64,000 bases of DNA, taken from assembly GCA_003254925.1 (NCBI GenBank), contig QANZ01042616.1:147566-211565 (forward strand), written 5' to 3'. The translations under genes were made by a program, and so were the position numbers. Shown here in pieces: positions 1-10,917 of the stretch; positions within the stretch are counted from its first letter, which is position 1, and every line of letters starts with the position of its first letter. The notes beneath the pieces were generated by a model, which saw only the letters and a program-made list of their open reading frames with translations, did no database searches and was not told where the DNA came from. The stretch comes from Chamaecrista fasciculata (Eukaryota; Streptophyta; Magnoliopsida; Fabales; Fabaceae).

Positions 1-1087
1 AAATTATCAAATTAATAGTTTAATTTTCAAAAGATTAAACACTATACTCTTATATTCTTTAAAAAAATTAAATAGTATATTCGTTAATTTATAAAAAATA
101 CTAACAAGCATACAAAATGATCTTTTTACTCATTAAACTATTTAATCACTTTTTTAAAGATTAAGATATAAACGATTAGAGATTAAATTGTTAATTTATT
201 GAACAATAGTTATGACCACCTAGCGCGTGGATTAACTGAAGTTACGTCTTACTTTTTACGAATTCTTTATTTATTTAATTAAATTAGTCAACATATGAGA
301 TTTTTTTTTAATAAATCAAAGGTATTCATCATAAAAAACAATGACTACTCTCTTCGATGCGAATTCTTCACTTAGATAAACAACTGACCACATAATGTTT
401 CTCATACCCTAATGTGATATTCAAACATCATCACTTGGTTAAAAGACCAAGTGAAAAATCATTAGACCACACTCTTGTAGTTATCAATAAACGAGATTAA
501 TTTGAGCTTCAAAAATAGGTTGCTTGTTCATAGACAAATGAACGAAATTAGTCATATCTCCAGCATTTCAAGCCTAATCGCGACGAATTTGGGCCTATGT
601 GTTATTGTTAATGAATTCTATTTTAATCAACTTGATAACATTAGCAAATATAAGGTCAAATCAAACTTAAAAATGAGGTTCATATGGAAAAGTAAAAATT
701 TATGAAACATTAGTCAAAAACTCATTTTAGGGTACAAGTTAACTTTATTTGTTGATAGTCTCGAATTAATGTGTAGAAAAATGACTCATCAAAATAATTT
801 GTAACTCCAAACTAATTAGATTTAAATTTGAAATGGTAGATAGGTGACCAATTTCACTAATTCAACTATGAAACGAATTGTCCACGGTTAAAGCCTAGAT
901 TAATTTGTATACTGACCATAGTGATTGAATAGAAATAATATTTATAAAAAGTAACAAATAATTTTAAACACGTTATTTTTGAATTTAAAACAAAGAAAAT
1001 ATATCAATATTAAGTCAACAAATAAATTTTTTATAAATTTTATTAGACAAATTTTCTAAAAAAACCAAATAAATTATAACGTATCCA
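1..1087. other. AT-rich intergenic DNA, no gene seen
   Basis: Only short, low-complexity reading frames occur here. No splice-supported exon, RNA gene or clear transposon end was recognised. Confidence 0.6.
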
Positions 1088-1139
1088 ATGATAAAAAAAT
1101 ACACTTCAGGCTTTTATTATTATTTATTATTATTTCATC

Positions 1140-1726
1140 GTGATACATCACTATTTGGGCGTACGCCTAAACGGCCCTCGCACCGGGCCTCTTCTCCCCT
1201 CCACACCTTGCGAGGCGCCCTCTGCACAGTTAGGGGCGGTCATGATCCGTCCAGGGTCTTGGCGCACGCCCCCCAAATAACACGTAGTCATCCACGACTA
1301 CCTTGCTCTGCAATCCACGCTGCGGGAGATCGTGGGCTACGGACTTGTTCACACCCACGATCTCCAGTTGCCTGGCGCCCGCCATGCGAAGTGACACGCA
1401 ATCACCCACGATTGCCTTGCTCCGCAAATCTCGGTCTCCACCATCTCCGCTGGTGGAGATCGTGTCTGGTTACGTGGTCCGCCTCGCGCGCTGACCACCT
1501 CTCTCCTCTCTGCTCTATAAATAGAGCCCATCTCAGCAGTTTAAGGTTAGCTACTCTTTACACTCCAGAATTCTCTTACTCTCATATCACTCTCTTACTA
1601 ACTTGAGCGTCGGAGTACACTTCGCAGGGCCCCCTGTGAAGCTCTTGCAGGTTCTTGTTCGACTCTTAGCTCTTGCAGCCCACAACCGGTGAACTAGGTA
1701 AGTGCTGCCCATTTTCTAGTTTATCA
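1140..1726 (+). mobile_element. LTR-like segment (probable Ty3/Gypsy solo LTR or fragment)
   Basis: This is a sharply GC-richer island in AT-rich DNA. A TATAAATA box at 1516-1523 is followed by a pyrimidine-rich leader and the phrase ACTTGAGCGTCGGAGT near 1600, which I associate with the R/U5 part of plant Gypsy LTRs. Repeated words around AGATCGTGG and CCACGATT fill 1285-1465 in both orientations. TGATAAA near 1089 and TTTATCA at 1720-1726 could be its ends, but I find no 5-bp target duplication, primer-binding site or internal gag-pol region. Assignment to Gypsy is inference from the LTR style. Confidence 0.5.
1516..1523 (+). promoter_or_regulatory. TATA box of the LTR-like segment
   Basis: TATAAATA sits in a GC-rich context just ahead of a pyrimidine-rich leader, as in the U3/R boundary of plant LTRs. 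It probably belongs to the retroelement, not to a host gene. Confidence 0.45.
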
Positions 1727-2210
1727 CATCGGATACATTAATTAATATTTGAATTGTTTGACTATAATTGTTATCGAAAACTGGATTCTTTAATACGACA
1801 AGGTAAACTGAAGTTGATTAGTATATAGTATAAACTATAAAATATGTGATGAAATATCATGTTTTTTATTATTTTTATTTGTTATTAAACCATGAAGTCA
1901 TTGAAGTGGGTTTATTAAAATTAAGCCCACCAGTCTTCGGAATTCTAGGTTGGGTCCAGATACACGTGCTCATATTCTTTTTTGTAAAAATCATAGGAAA
2001 AAAAATACTTTTAAAATTGTAAACAGAATAAGGTAAGTAAAAAAAATGGGGGTGGGGGAGATCTTTTATAACTTTTGAAAAAGTATCCTATAAATTGCCT
2101 GGAATTAATTTAGTGGTGTGAGGAGAAAAAAGGAATGTACAGTTGCGTAAAGACAGAGGTTTGGCCATAAATGATAAATTCATTTGGGCTGCTTGAGAAG
2201 TTCATACAAT

Positions 2211-2590
2211 TTTTTTTTTGTAAACAAAGGAAACATGGACAACTAGCAAAGCACAGAACGGGGAGTAAAAACCCCTATAAAATCACCATTCAGAAGACCC
2301 GCACAGCCAGAGGGAGCATCCTCAAAAGTATGAACGCCAATAGGAAAGGAGTGAGCAAAGTTTGCCATCCAGTCAGCAACTTGATTAGCCTCACGAAAGA
2401 CATGCACAAAGACGAAGTTGATGTTACTCATACTCATAGTGTTCTGTGTTATCAGTGTTGAGCAAAGATGCCATGGAGCAACCCCTGAATAACAAACTGG
2501 ATAGAGTAAAAGAGGGAACTTGGATGGAGTAAAACAGTCAAATTCTAAAACACATATTGCGGACAAGGGGACATGAATGATCATGTGTAT
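2211..2590 (-). mobile_element. 5'-truncated LINE remnant with RNase H tail
   Basis: On the minus strand an open frame ending near 2248 carries VFREANQVADWMAN followed by a short tail ending in VFTPR. This is the typical C-terminal end of the RNase H domain in plant non-LTR retrotransposon polyproteins. The stop is followed by TTTGTTTACA and a run of nine to ten A on the minus strand (T-run at 2210-2219), the expected LINE 3' end. The 5' part is missing or too decayed to read, and the boundary near 2590 is approximate. No target-site duplication was found. Confidence 0.65.
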
Positions 2591-2927
2591 CGCGTTTCCC
2601 GGTTTGACTGTAAAAACTCAAAATTGAGTGAATGCCGGAATTCAATAACAAATTGACTGTTGGTAGTAAGAACCAAAAATTTATCAATGAACGATAAATG
2701 CAACAACGCAAAAAATTGCAAGTTTCAAGCTAAGTTAAGAGTTAGCACCAAATATTACTCACCAAGCTCAAGTCAAGATTGGTGCAGACATGGTCCTTCT
2801 AGTGAGGGACAAGTAATGCTGCATTGCAACTAATGCCACTCACCCTTAGTCAGTATCAATCACGCGCCTAATCACCACTATCAACTCTCTACATCTCTCC
2901 CAATAAATATATGCACCAAAACTTTAA

Positions 2928-3191
2928 GATCAAAGAATAAATTTGGTCATTTATCTTTTTTTTTTTTTCACTTTTAGTCTCATATCTTTGTGAAAGGCCC
3001 CAATTTGATCCCATGTCATTTTTTGTCTCATATCTTTTGGTCAAGTCGCAGAGTTGGTCACACAACAAAAAAAGATATAGGACCTAATTGGAAATTGATC
3101 CAAAGATATGAAACTAAAAATGCAACAAAAAAGATATGGGACCAAATTGGAAATTGAGCAAAAGATATGAGACTAAATTTATACTTTGACC
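2928..3191. mobile_element. Mutator-type foldback MITE (264 bp) with 9-bp TSD
   Basis: The ends are inverted repeats: GATCAAAGAATAAATTTGG at the left and the reverse complement of GGTCAAAGTATAAATTTAG at the right. The element is flanked by an exact 9-bp direct repeat AAACTTTAA at 2919-2927 and 3192-3200. The interior is also largely self-complementary, built of words such as AAAGATATGGGACC. No coding capacity. A 9-bp duplication is the mark of the Mutator superfamily. Confidence 0.75.
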
Positions 3192-3200
3192 AAACTTTAA

Positions 3201-4250
3201 CAAAGGTAATAACTTACAATTCTCCCAAATCTTAATCCTTCTTACCAATTTTGAAAGGGATTGGATCCTCTAGAGTTATTTTCTCTATATTTAATTTCTT
3301 GTAGAGTTAAAGAGAGAAAAGAAGAAGAAGAGAGATAAAATATAAAATTCATAAAATAAAAATATATAAAGTCATATTTTTTCTTTCTCTTTCATACTCC
3401 AAAAAAAAAATATAGAAAAAAAAAATTGTAGAAGTTTCATCTCTCTTCTCAAACTGATAGTTTAAACTTCGGAGTAAATTCAGAGAGTCACTATGGTGCA
3501 TCTTTTTCTTAAGACTCGTATAGACCCTTCTACCTTAAGTCAAAGGTAAATTTTGATGGCGCTAACTACTTTTGCATTTTTCTTACATACTCAGTCTATA
3601 AATCATTTACTACATCATTCTATAAGAAACTCTAAAGTACTCTGCCATGGACCTCTTTGGCTACTATTCAGATTTTTTTACTGATTTATATTATATCAAT
3701 AAAAGTATAGAGTAAACTTAATGTTTTAACTTATTTAATATATCTCAAAATTACAATTCGGTTTTAAAATATATTTTTGGCACATAGTATAATTGTCAAC
3801 AATTTAATTTCTCAATCAAATTCAATAATAAAAAATATATAATTAATTTAAATTCAATAATCATATTATTACAGGAACCAAATTATTAACAATTACTATG
3901 ATATTTCAGAAACTAAATCATATATTTTATTAATTATTAAAAAAAAAATTGTTGACTCTATCTAAATTTAAGAATTTCATATCACATTTTCACTATTTAT
4001 AAAGACCACATATTTAATGATTATAAAATAATCAAAGACTAAAAAAATATTCTGAATATGTAAAGATTAAATTATAGTTAAATTTAAAATAAATATAAAG
4101 ATGGTTTATATAAACTGGAAAAGTAGAAGGGAAAGAGTAAAGAGAGGAAGAAGGGAAGACAATTCTGAATAAAAAGCAAGACTTATTGCAAAGTGTTCAT
4201 CCCGATGTGTCAGACATAAAAAGCCAATCACAAAGAGTTAAAACAATAAG

Positions 4251-4254
<4 letters not shown>
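3201..4254. other. AT-rich intergenic DNA
   Basis: I see no supported gene, only A/T tracts and short ATTATTA-type words. Confidence 0.5.

Positions 4255-4297
<43 letters not shown>
4255..4297. repeat. (GA)n microsatellite
   Basis: About 21 perfect GA units. A 74-codon open frame of unknown nature starts at 4337 just downstream (see findings). GA/CT tracts are common in plant 5' leaders, so this could mark an unrecognised transcript start. Confidence 0.9.
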
Positions 4298-4299
<2 letters not shown>

Positions 4300-4948
4300 T
4301 GTTGACTGTTGAGTGTTGAATTTTGAGATTTGAGAGTTGAGAGACGTTAAGCAGAGAATAATGTTGTGTTGTGCTTGTGCCACTTCAAAACTTGCTTTTC
4401 CAACCAAAGACATCCTTGTTTGTTGTTCCTCCTTAAAAGCCTCAACCTCTTGGACTAGTCTGTTATATGTATGCCTCTCCGCTCTTCCCTACCTTCTCTT
4501 CTCTTCTCTTTCTTCCCATTTCTATTTTCATTTTATTTTTCAATATATAAGACTCTGTTAATTAGGTAGTGCTTTAGAACAAACCCTGAAACCAATTCAC
4601 CATCGTACTTTTAAACTTCACAACATATCACATGTTTATACTTCTCATTTGTAGCTTTTCTCTTTTTGGCCAACAAACAAAAGGCAGAGTTGCTCCTTCT
4701 TTGCTATATTATATCACATTCATATAATAGATATGGTAATATATAAAATTAATATCATATATTATACTAGAGTGGTACACATTGAATGATGAATTTGTTT
4801 GATCCTCAATTCCCATTCTCCTCCAGGACAGGAAGTTTGTCTTTTTATTCCTCTTAAATTAATATCATATACCTTTCCTTCACATATTACATGTTGGAAA
4901 TTTGTGAGTAGACATACGCAAAATAAAATTTCATGTTGTTTAGATTAA

Positions 4949-6396
4949 GGGTGTGTTTGGCATATGAGTATAAAGTCATTACAAACTTATTATCTCCATT
5001 TTCAATACATAACTTGAGCTACAGTGCAACACAACTGTTTGTTTACCAATTACAAACTCATTACAAAAATATTATTTCATTACAACATCATTTTATAACA
5101 TTTTTCATACTCAATTACTAACATATCCCTACTCAAATACCTATAATTATCTATACTCTAATACAAATCTAAAAAAATTATTTGACAAAAAGGTAATTTT
5201 CAATACCCTCATTTATTACACTTACAACTTTCTCTCACAAATATATATTTTATAATTATAATATATATACCACACTCCACTCCAAGCGTGTATATATATA
5301 TATATACTAGTTAGGGCATGCCAATATGCATGTAACATTTGAATTGATTTAAAGTTGAAGATTATATTAAATTTTTATATTGATAAAATAGTAAGTTTTG
5401 GACCAATTTGAGAAACTATACAAATATGTAAGACTCATCTAAAATAAATAAAATATTTAGGACCAATTTGAAATTACCTCATATGGGAGAGTGAGTGGAG
5501 AGAGAGAGTGGTGACATTTTTTAATTTTCAATTGTTTTTTGCATTTTTTTAATTCATTTATTTTTTTAAAGAAGTGGGGGGAGTGATGGGGAGAGAGAGT
5601 GGTGATTTTTTTTTCTTTTTTAATTTTTTAATTCACTATTTTTGACCAACCATAAAGGGGTGGAGCCATATAATATAGTATAGATATGGCGCACATATAT
5701 AAATATATAATATAATATAATAATATAACAATATATAAATATTTTTTATTTTAAAAATATATTATATTACATTACATTATATTATATTATATATAATTTT
5801 TAGTGTCAAAATTTAAAATAAAATAATTCAATTATGTTATTTATATTTTGGTCTATGAATTTGTAAAGATTATTTTATTTTGGTCATTGAATTTAAGAGA
5901 GACCCAATCGTTGATGAATGGAATTTTTTACGGGTCGAGATACATTTCACTTCGTGAGGACCAAATCATTGAATTGATATAAAATCGTAGACCAAATAGA
6001 ATAGTTTTAAAATTTCCATGTTATTTACATCTTGGTCATTTCATTTCATTACATGAAGTAACTCCAACCTTCATTACAAATATTCACCTTTAGCACAAAT
6101 TCTAAGACAATTTTATTACCATTTCATTTCATAATAATCACAACCCAAAAGTCAAAATATCATTTTATTATTTTTATTTCATTCCATTATCAATTACCAA
6201 TTCTACCCCTCTACAATTTTCAAAAACCCATATAATTATTTCAACCAACCATAATCATTACATACCATTTTACATAATTTCACATACTATTTTTTTCATT
6301 ACATCTCAAACAATCCAAACACCATTTATCATTACATTTTCATTACATAATTTTCTCATTACCATTTCATTACATACTTATTTCCTAAACACACCT
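4949..6396. mobile_element. PIF/Harbinger-type non-autonomous element, copy 1 (with nested Helitron)
   Basis: It begins GGGTGTGTTTGG and ends CCTAAACACACCT, imperfect terminal inverted repeats, with TAA on both sides (4946-4948 and 6397-6399). TAA/TTA duplications are diagnostic of PIF/Harbinger. Both outer parts are filled with CATTAC and TTCATT words in the same orientation. The middle holds a stretch with ACCCAATCGTTGATGAATG that recurs in the second copy at 55914-57295. A Helitron (5307-5684) is nested inside. No transposase frame was seen. Confidence 0.8.
5307..5684 (-). mobile_element. Non-autonomous Helitron H1 nested in the Harbinger element
   Basis: Read on the minus strand it starts TCTATACTATATTATATGGC next to a host A and ends CTAG next to a host T, the Helitron rule (5' TC, 3' CTRR, insertion between A and T). 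The stretch GACCAACCATAAAGG near the 5' end is shared with the other Helitrons here. The second Harbinger copy lacks this segment, so H1 inserted later. No Rep/helicase sequence. Confidence 0.75.
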
Positions 6397-6399
6397 TAA

Positions 6400-9300
6400 A
6401 AAAGAATCAATAGTATATAAGTTAAGGATATGAAAATGAGAGAACTAAATAAAGATAAATATGAGTGCGACACACATAAATATCGATTGTCAATGGATAA
6501 TGGCAATTAAAGCAACTGCAACTAATATATTCTGTATCAATCTATATAAAACATTATCCAACAATATGTGTATATACGATTGATATAGATGACAAATTAC
6601 ACTCTCACACTTGAATTGTTAAGGCCAACCACTTGTGGAATCGTACACTTATTGCTGATAGCCCGATGGATCCTGTCTGCTTCGGGTAACCCGACCCGTA
6701 TGGGAGAAGCAATGTCACATCACGCATGCTAATTGCTATATACTCTGATCTTATGGCTTTTTAATAAACAGAGGCATTACAGTGTTAATATATAGAAAAA
6801 TGTGATATATAATACGTACAACGCTCTCCCCACAAGATTCTAAGCCTTGAGGACAAGACAAGTATTCATTCCATTATATTTATTTTATATTCATTCATTT
6901 CATGTATATATATATATTGCTTTTAGCCTACAAACCTGGCTTTTTCTTTTCTCACTTCTTTACCTTTTCTTTAAATCCCACCTCAATATTCGAAACCTTG
7001 TGTTGTGCTTGTGCCTGTGGGGTTTGGACTTTACTTTTATAACATCCCTTTTCAAATCTGTGATCATATATATGTAATACGTATACCATCTCTTCTCATC
7101 ACTTTTGTTTCGTTCTCTGCTTTTTTTATTTTTGGGACTCTGTGCAGGGGACAGAATGAGACACAGAACAGAGTTTTTGCCTCATGTTGCAACACACAAA
7201 AGAAAGAAACGAAAACGATTAACGATCAGATCCATAATCCATTCTATTTATAAAATTTTAACATTATAGATATATATGGTCCTACGGATACCCAGTTTGA
7301 CTGGTGATGTTATTCTTTTGAGTGAGAAACTGAGAACACTAGCTACTTTCTCGACCCACGATGCCACCTGATTGTTTTGAAAATATTCTTATGTACACAC
7401 TGAGATCTTACCACTTCCTTTTACTGCTCCTGTTTCTTAAAATAACCGATACTGGATTTCCTTTAAAATCCCCATAACATTCAATAAATAATTTTTTTAT
7501 AAAAAGAAAGTATCAAGTAAAGTTGAAGTTTGCCAGTATATACAGTTTCTCCTTGAAATCTGAAACTCCCTTTGTTCCGTTGGGCACTTGAAAGTTGAAA
7601 CCACATTCGATCAATTACATATATAATTGCAGGATAATTGTAATCATATTTTTATTTTTAATCATCAGTACTATACAGAAGCAGTGGCAATCCCTAGCTA
7701 AAAAATGATGGAAACATAGACATCACATTTGCATGTAAATAATGAATTTTAAAAAAATATATTATACAGAGAGAAAAAGAAAAGGCAGAAACCAGAACTG
7801 TCTAATCAAGGGTTTCATTGTAGCTTTTGTGTTTGCTCATGCATGGGGTAGCTACTCTACTCAGTAATGTCTCCATCGATTCTGCACTTATAATAGTAAG
7901 TACTGAACAAAAAAAATCCTGTAATAACCATACCTAGACTTTGCTTCTCACACACAGCTCATTCCTGCATTTTAAGATTTTTCATAAAAAAAAAAGTTAC
8001 ATGATTCTGCGAATGCTAAAATTATGTGTTGTGCTGCCATTAGAAAAGCCCTAGCTAGCATAATAACAATTCACATAACCACCGACATATATGTACATAC
8101 ATGTGTGTATATACACACATGTGTTGAGGTTGTTACAAATAAGTGAAATAATGAAAATAGATAGAAGAAATGAACTAAAATTGTATGGAGAACGAATGAA
8201 ATGGAACATGAGATTAGTGAAGATGATAACCCTTATTCGAGAAAGGGGAAACTCCAATATTACACAAGGCAGCACAATACATTCAACATAATGAAATACA
8301 TTCCACACCCTTCGTGTGTATATATATATATATATAGTAATCCGGTCTTCTCAACTTGGGCTTCTTGGACCTGCTCTTGTTTATTATGGATCACTACATT
8401 CGTATCAGAGGTACTGATACCCATGGAATTGAAGCAGGAAGCAGGAGGTTTTGGCTTTCATATATAATAAGAAACATACCTCTCTTTATTTATCATCACT
8501 GACTCTGAATTATCAACACAATACTTCAATGTTGGCTGAGAATTGAAATCGCTGGTGCTTCTCTCTCTATATATCTCTGTCCCTCACAGCCACGACCATA
8601 TATAGAGGTGGTGCAGACCAAAATGATTTTTCTTTCTTTTTTTTTTTTTTTAAAGGAGTACTTATTAATTTATAAATGAATTGTGAGCTGCTCCTTAAAA
8701 TCAGCTATATATAAAATCTAAAGGAAATTGAACCATAGGTTGGAGAAGTTAAAAGCAGGCAATATGCGGGAAAAAAAAAAGTGTGATGTCGCTTAAGATT
8801 TAACAAAGAATCAAATAACAAAAGCATCCCCGACAAAGTTAAACAAAAAACAAAAAAGATCGGTTCAACCCCATACATTGAATCATTGTCAATGTAATCT
8901 TCTTGTGCTCTGCAAAACCCACTATGTTTATTTAAGAATTATAAGAAAAATGAACGAATCCTGTTGAAGAAACCTATGTATTAGTAAAGTGAAATTAAAT
9001 ATATTATGAGATAAATGAAAAAAGAGGGGAAACAAGAAAAAGAAAAGAAAAGAAAAGGGAGCCATATAGTTGAGTTGGTGCACCCACAAGGGCCAAGGCC
9101 ACAATCCACATTACATTATTTTCTGCATTTTTTTAACATCATCTTTTGGGCAATAAAATGATCCAAACTTCAACTTGCAGCCAGAAAGTGAGTAACTTTA
9201 ATTGACAGGCCCATTGAATACGCAAAGCCCAAGCTCAAAATACAGCCACATAAGCATAGAGATTTTGTAGCTGTTTTGTTTTTTGTCTCTTCCTTCTTCG

Positions 9301-9586
9301 AGGATTTCTTCTTCCACTAAAATTTTTTTACCTTTACTCCTTTTTTTTTTTTGCCTAAATCTTTTCTCTTTTGATATATATTTGGAGTTCAACTTTGAAG
9401 AGCATAACAAATAAGAAGATGGATGTGATGATGAATGTATAGTCTTCTAGTTATATATTCTTTTCTTTCTCATCAAAATAATGAGCTTGCACAAACACAA
9501 AAAAGTAGCATTATATTGTTGTCACTACCCCTCAAGCACCCCTATCAAACTGAAGCTGTACGTTATAATTAGAATAATTAGACATG
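6400..9586. other. Intergenic DNA without a recognised gene
   Basis: AT-rich with many (TA)n tracts. A short GC-richer patch at 6650-6720 (GGGTAACCCGACCCG) and a 54-codon minus-strand frame at 8260-8424 stand out but match nothing I recognise. The last is discussed in the findings. Confidence 0.45.
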
Positions 9587-9648
9587 CATACATACATACA
9601 TACATACATACATACATACATACATACATACATACATACATACATACA
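9587..9648. repeat. (CATA)n tetranucleotide microsatellite
   Basis: About 15 uninterrupted CATA units. The reading frames across it on both strands are artefacts of the repeat. Confidence 0.95.
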
Positions 9649-10917
9649 AACAATACATACAGGAGATAATAATTGAATTGATGCTAAGGTTATAAACATA
9701 AATATCAGACACAACGCATCTGGCTAGCTAGTATTCTGTACGTTGACCTGGTCCTACCCCTACTTATATTACACGCAGGTTCGTGCCCACAAATTCATAT
9801 ATATATATATATAGCCCACTTATGACTTACCTGTTAGCAATTCGTGGCCACGTGACTTGTGTGACTTGCAGGATTACAGCTCCTCATTTTTCTCTATTCT
9901 CGTTTTCACATTATATAATAGGGATAACAATAACGACACCTTTATTATATATTCTTCTCCTTACTTCTATTTTGTCTCATCACACTATATATATATATAA
10001 ATAAATTACTATCCCATTTTCCGTCATTTGTATTATTTAATTAATTATCTTGTACGTTAATATTCTAATCCAAATTAATTAATTGTATTGAGATCTTATG
10101 TGTGAAAAGAGAATGGTTCATTAATGTAGAGTTAGTTAATGCTTTTGCTTTGCCTGAGGCCGAAGAGAGCGAGAGGATGCTCATTTTATATTAGATTAGT
10201 TAATTCAGTACGTGGAAGCGAGTGATTTTGTCACGAGTTAAGAATTGAGAATGAAATAAATGACAAGTGTTAATGGAAAGTGGAAAGCGATCGATGTTGT
10301 GGATCAGCTCTAGCAAAGCACATGCACACGTTTACGCATTAATTTCTACCTCTTTTGAACTTAAAGCTTAAAGCTTAATTAATTAACTAATTAATATATA
10401 TATCTCGCTAGTTTGCCAGCTGTCACATGATGCTTATCGAGTTGGAGGAGGAAATGAGGTTTAAGTTTGACCTTAGGTATCACAAGCAATCACAACAATT
10501 TTAATATTGAAACTAGAATAATGAGAAAAAGACATATAGCAGTGTTGTATAATTAGGAAATGATTAGATGAGAAAGCACAATTGGTTGGAAGGCATAGGT
10601 GGTGCAGCAGAAGCTACCAAAGATAATATTGTGATATATATATAGAAACAAACTAAAGAAAGTGACAATTCTAAAAGAAAGGGAAGGAATTTAGTGCACA
10701 AATTACAAAACTACTTGACCCATAAATATTCACGAGATCGATATACATAGATATAGATAACCTGTTGGATAGGGAAGAGAAGGGAAGTGGAAGCTCATAA
10801 TAACACATAACTAGCAATTTAAATCCCAAATTTCACATACACACATTAAACCCATCCTCAATCTCTGTCTGCCTCTTAAGTCTTACAATATTCCTTGCTT
10901 CTTTCATTGGTCTCTTG

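Noticed and set aside
1088..1606. 172-codon plus-strand frame with Pro/Arg-rich sequence
   Set aside because: It lies across the LTR-like GC island, has overlapping frames on both strands, and its composition follows the GC content; no domain.
2171..2461. 96-codon plus-strand frame
   Set aside because: It is antisense to the LINE RNase H remnant, whose minus-strand frame carries recognisable motifs.
6650..6720. GC-richer patch considered as a tRNA gene
   Set aside because: No cloverleaf, no TTCGA-type T-loop or anticodon arm could be drawn; left unassigned.
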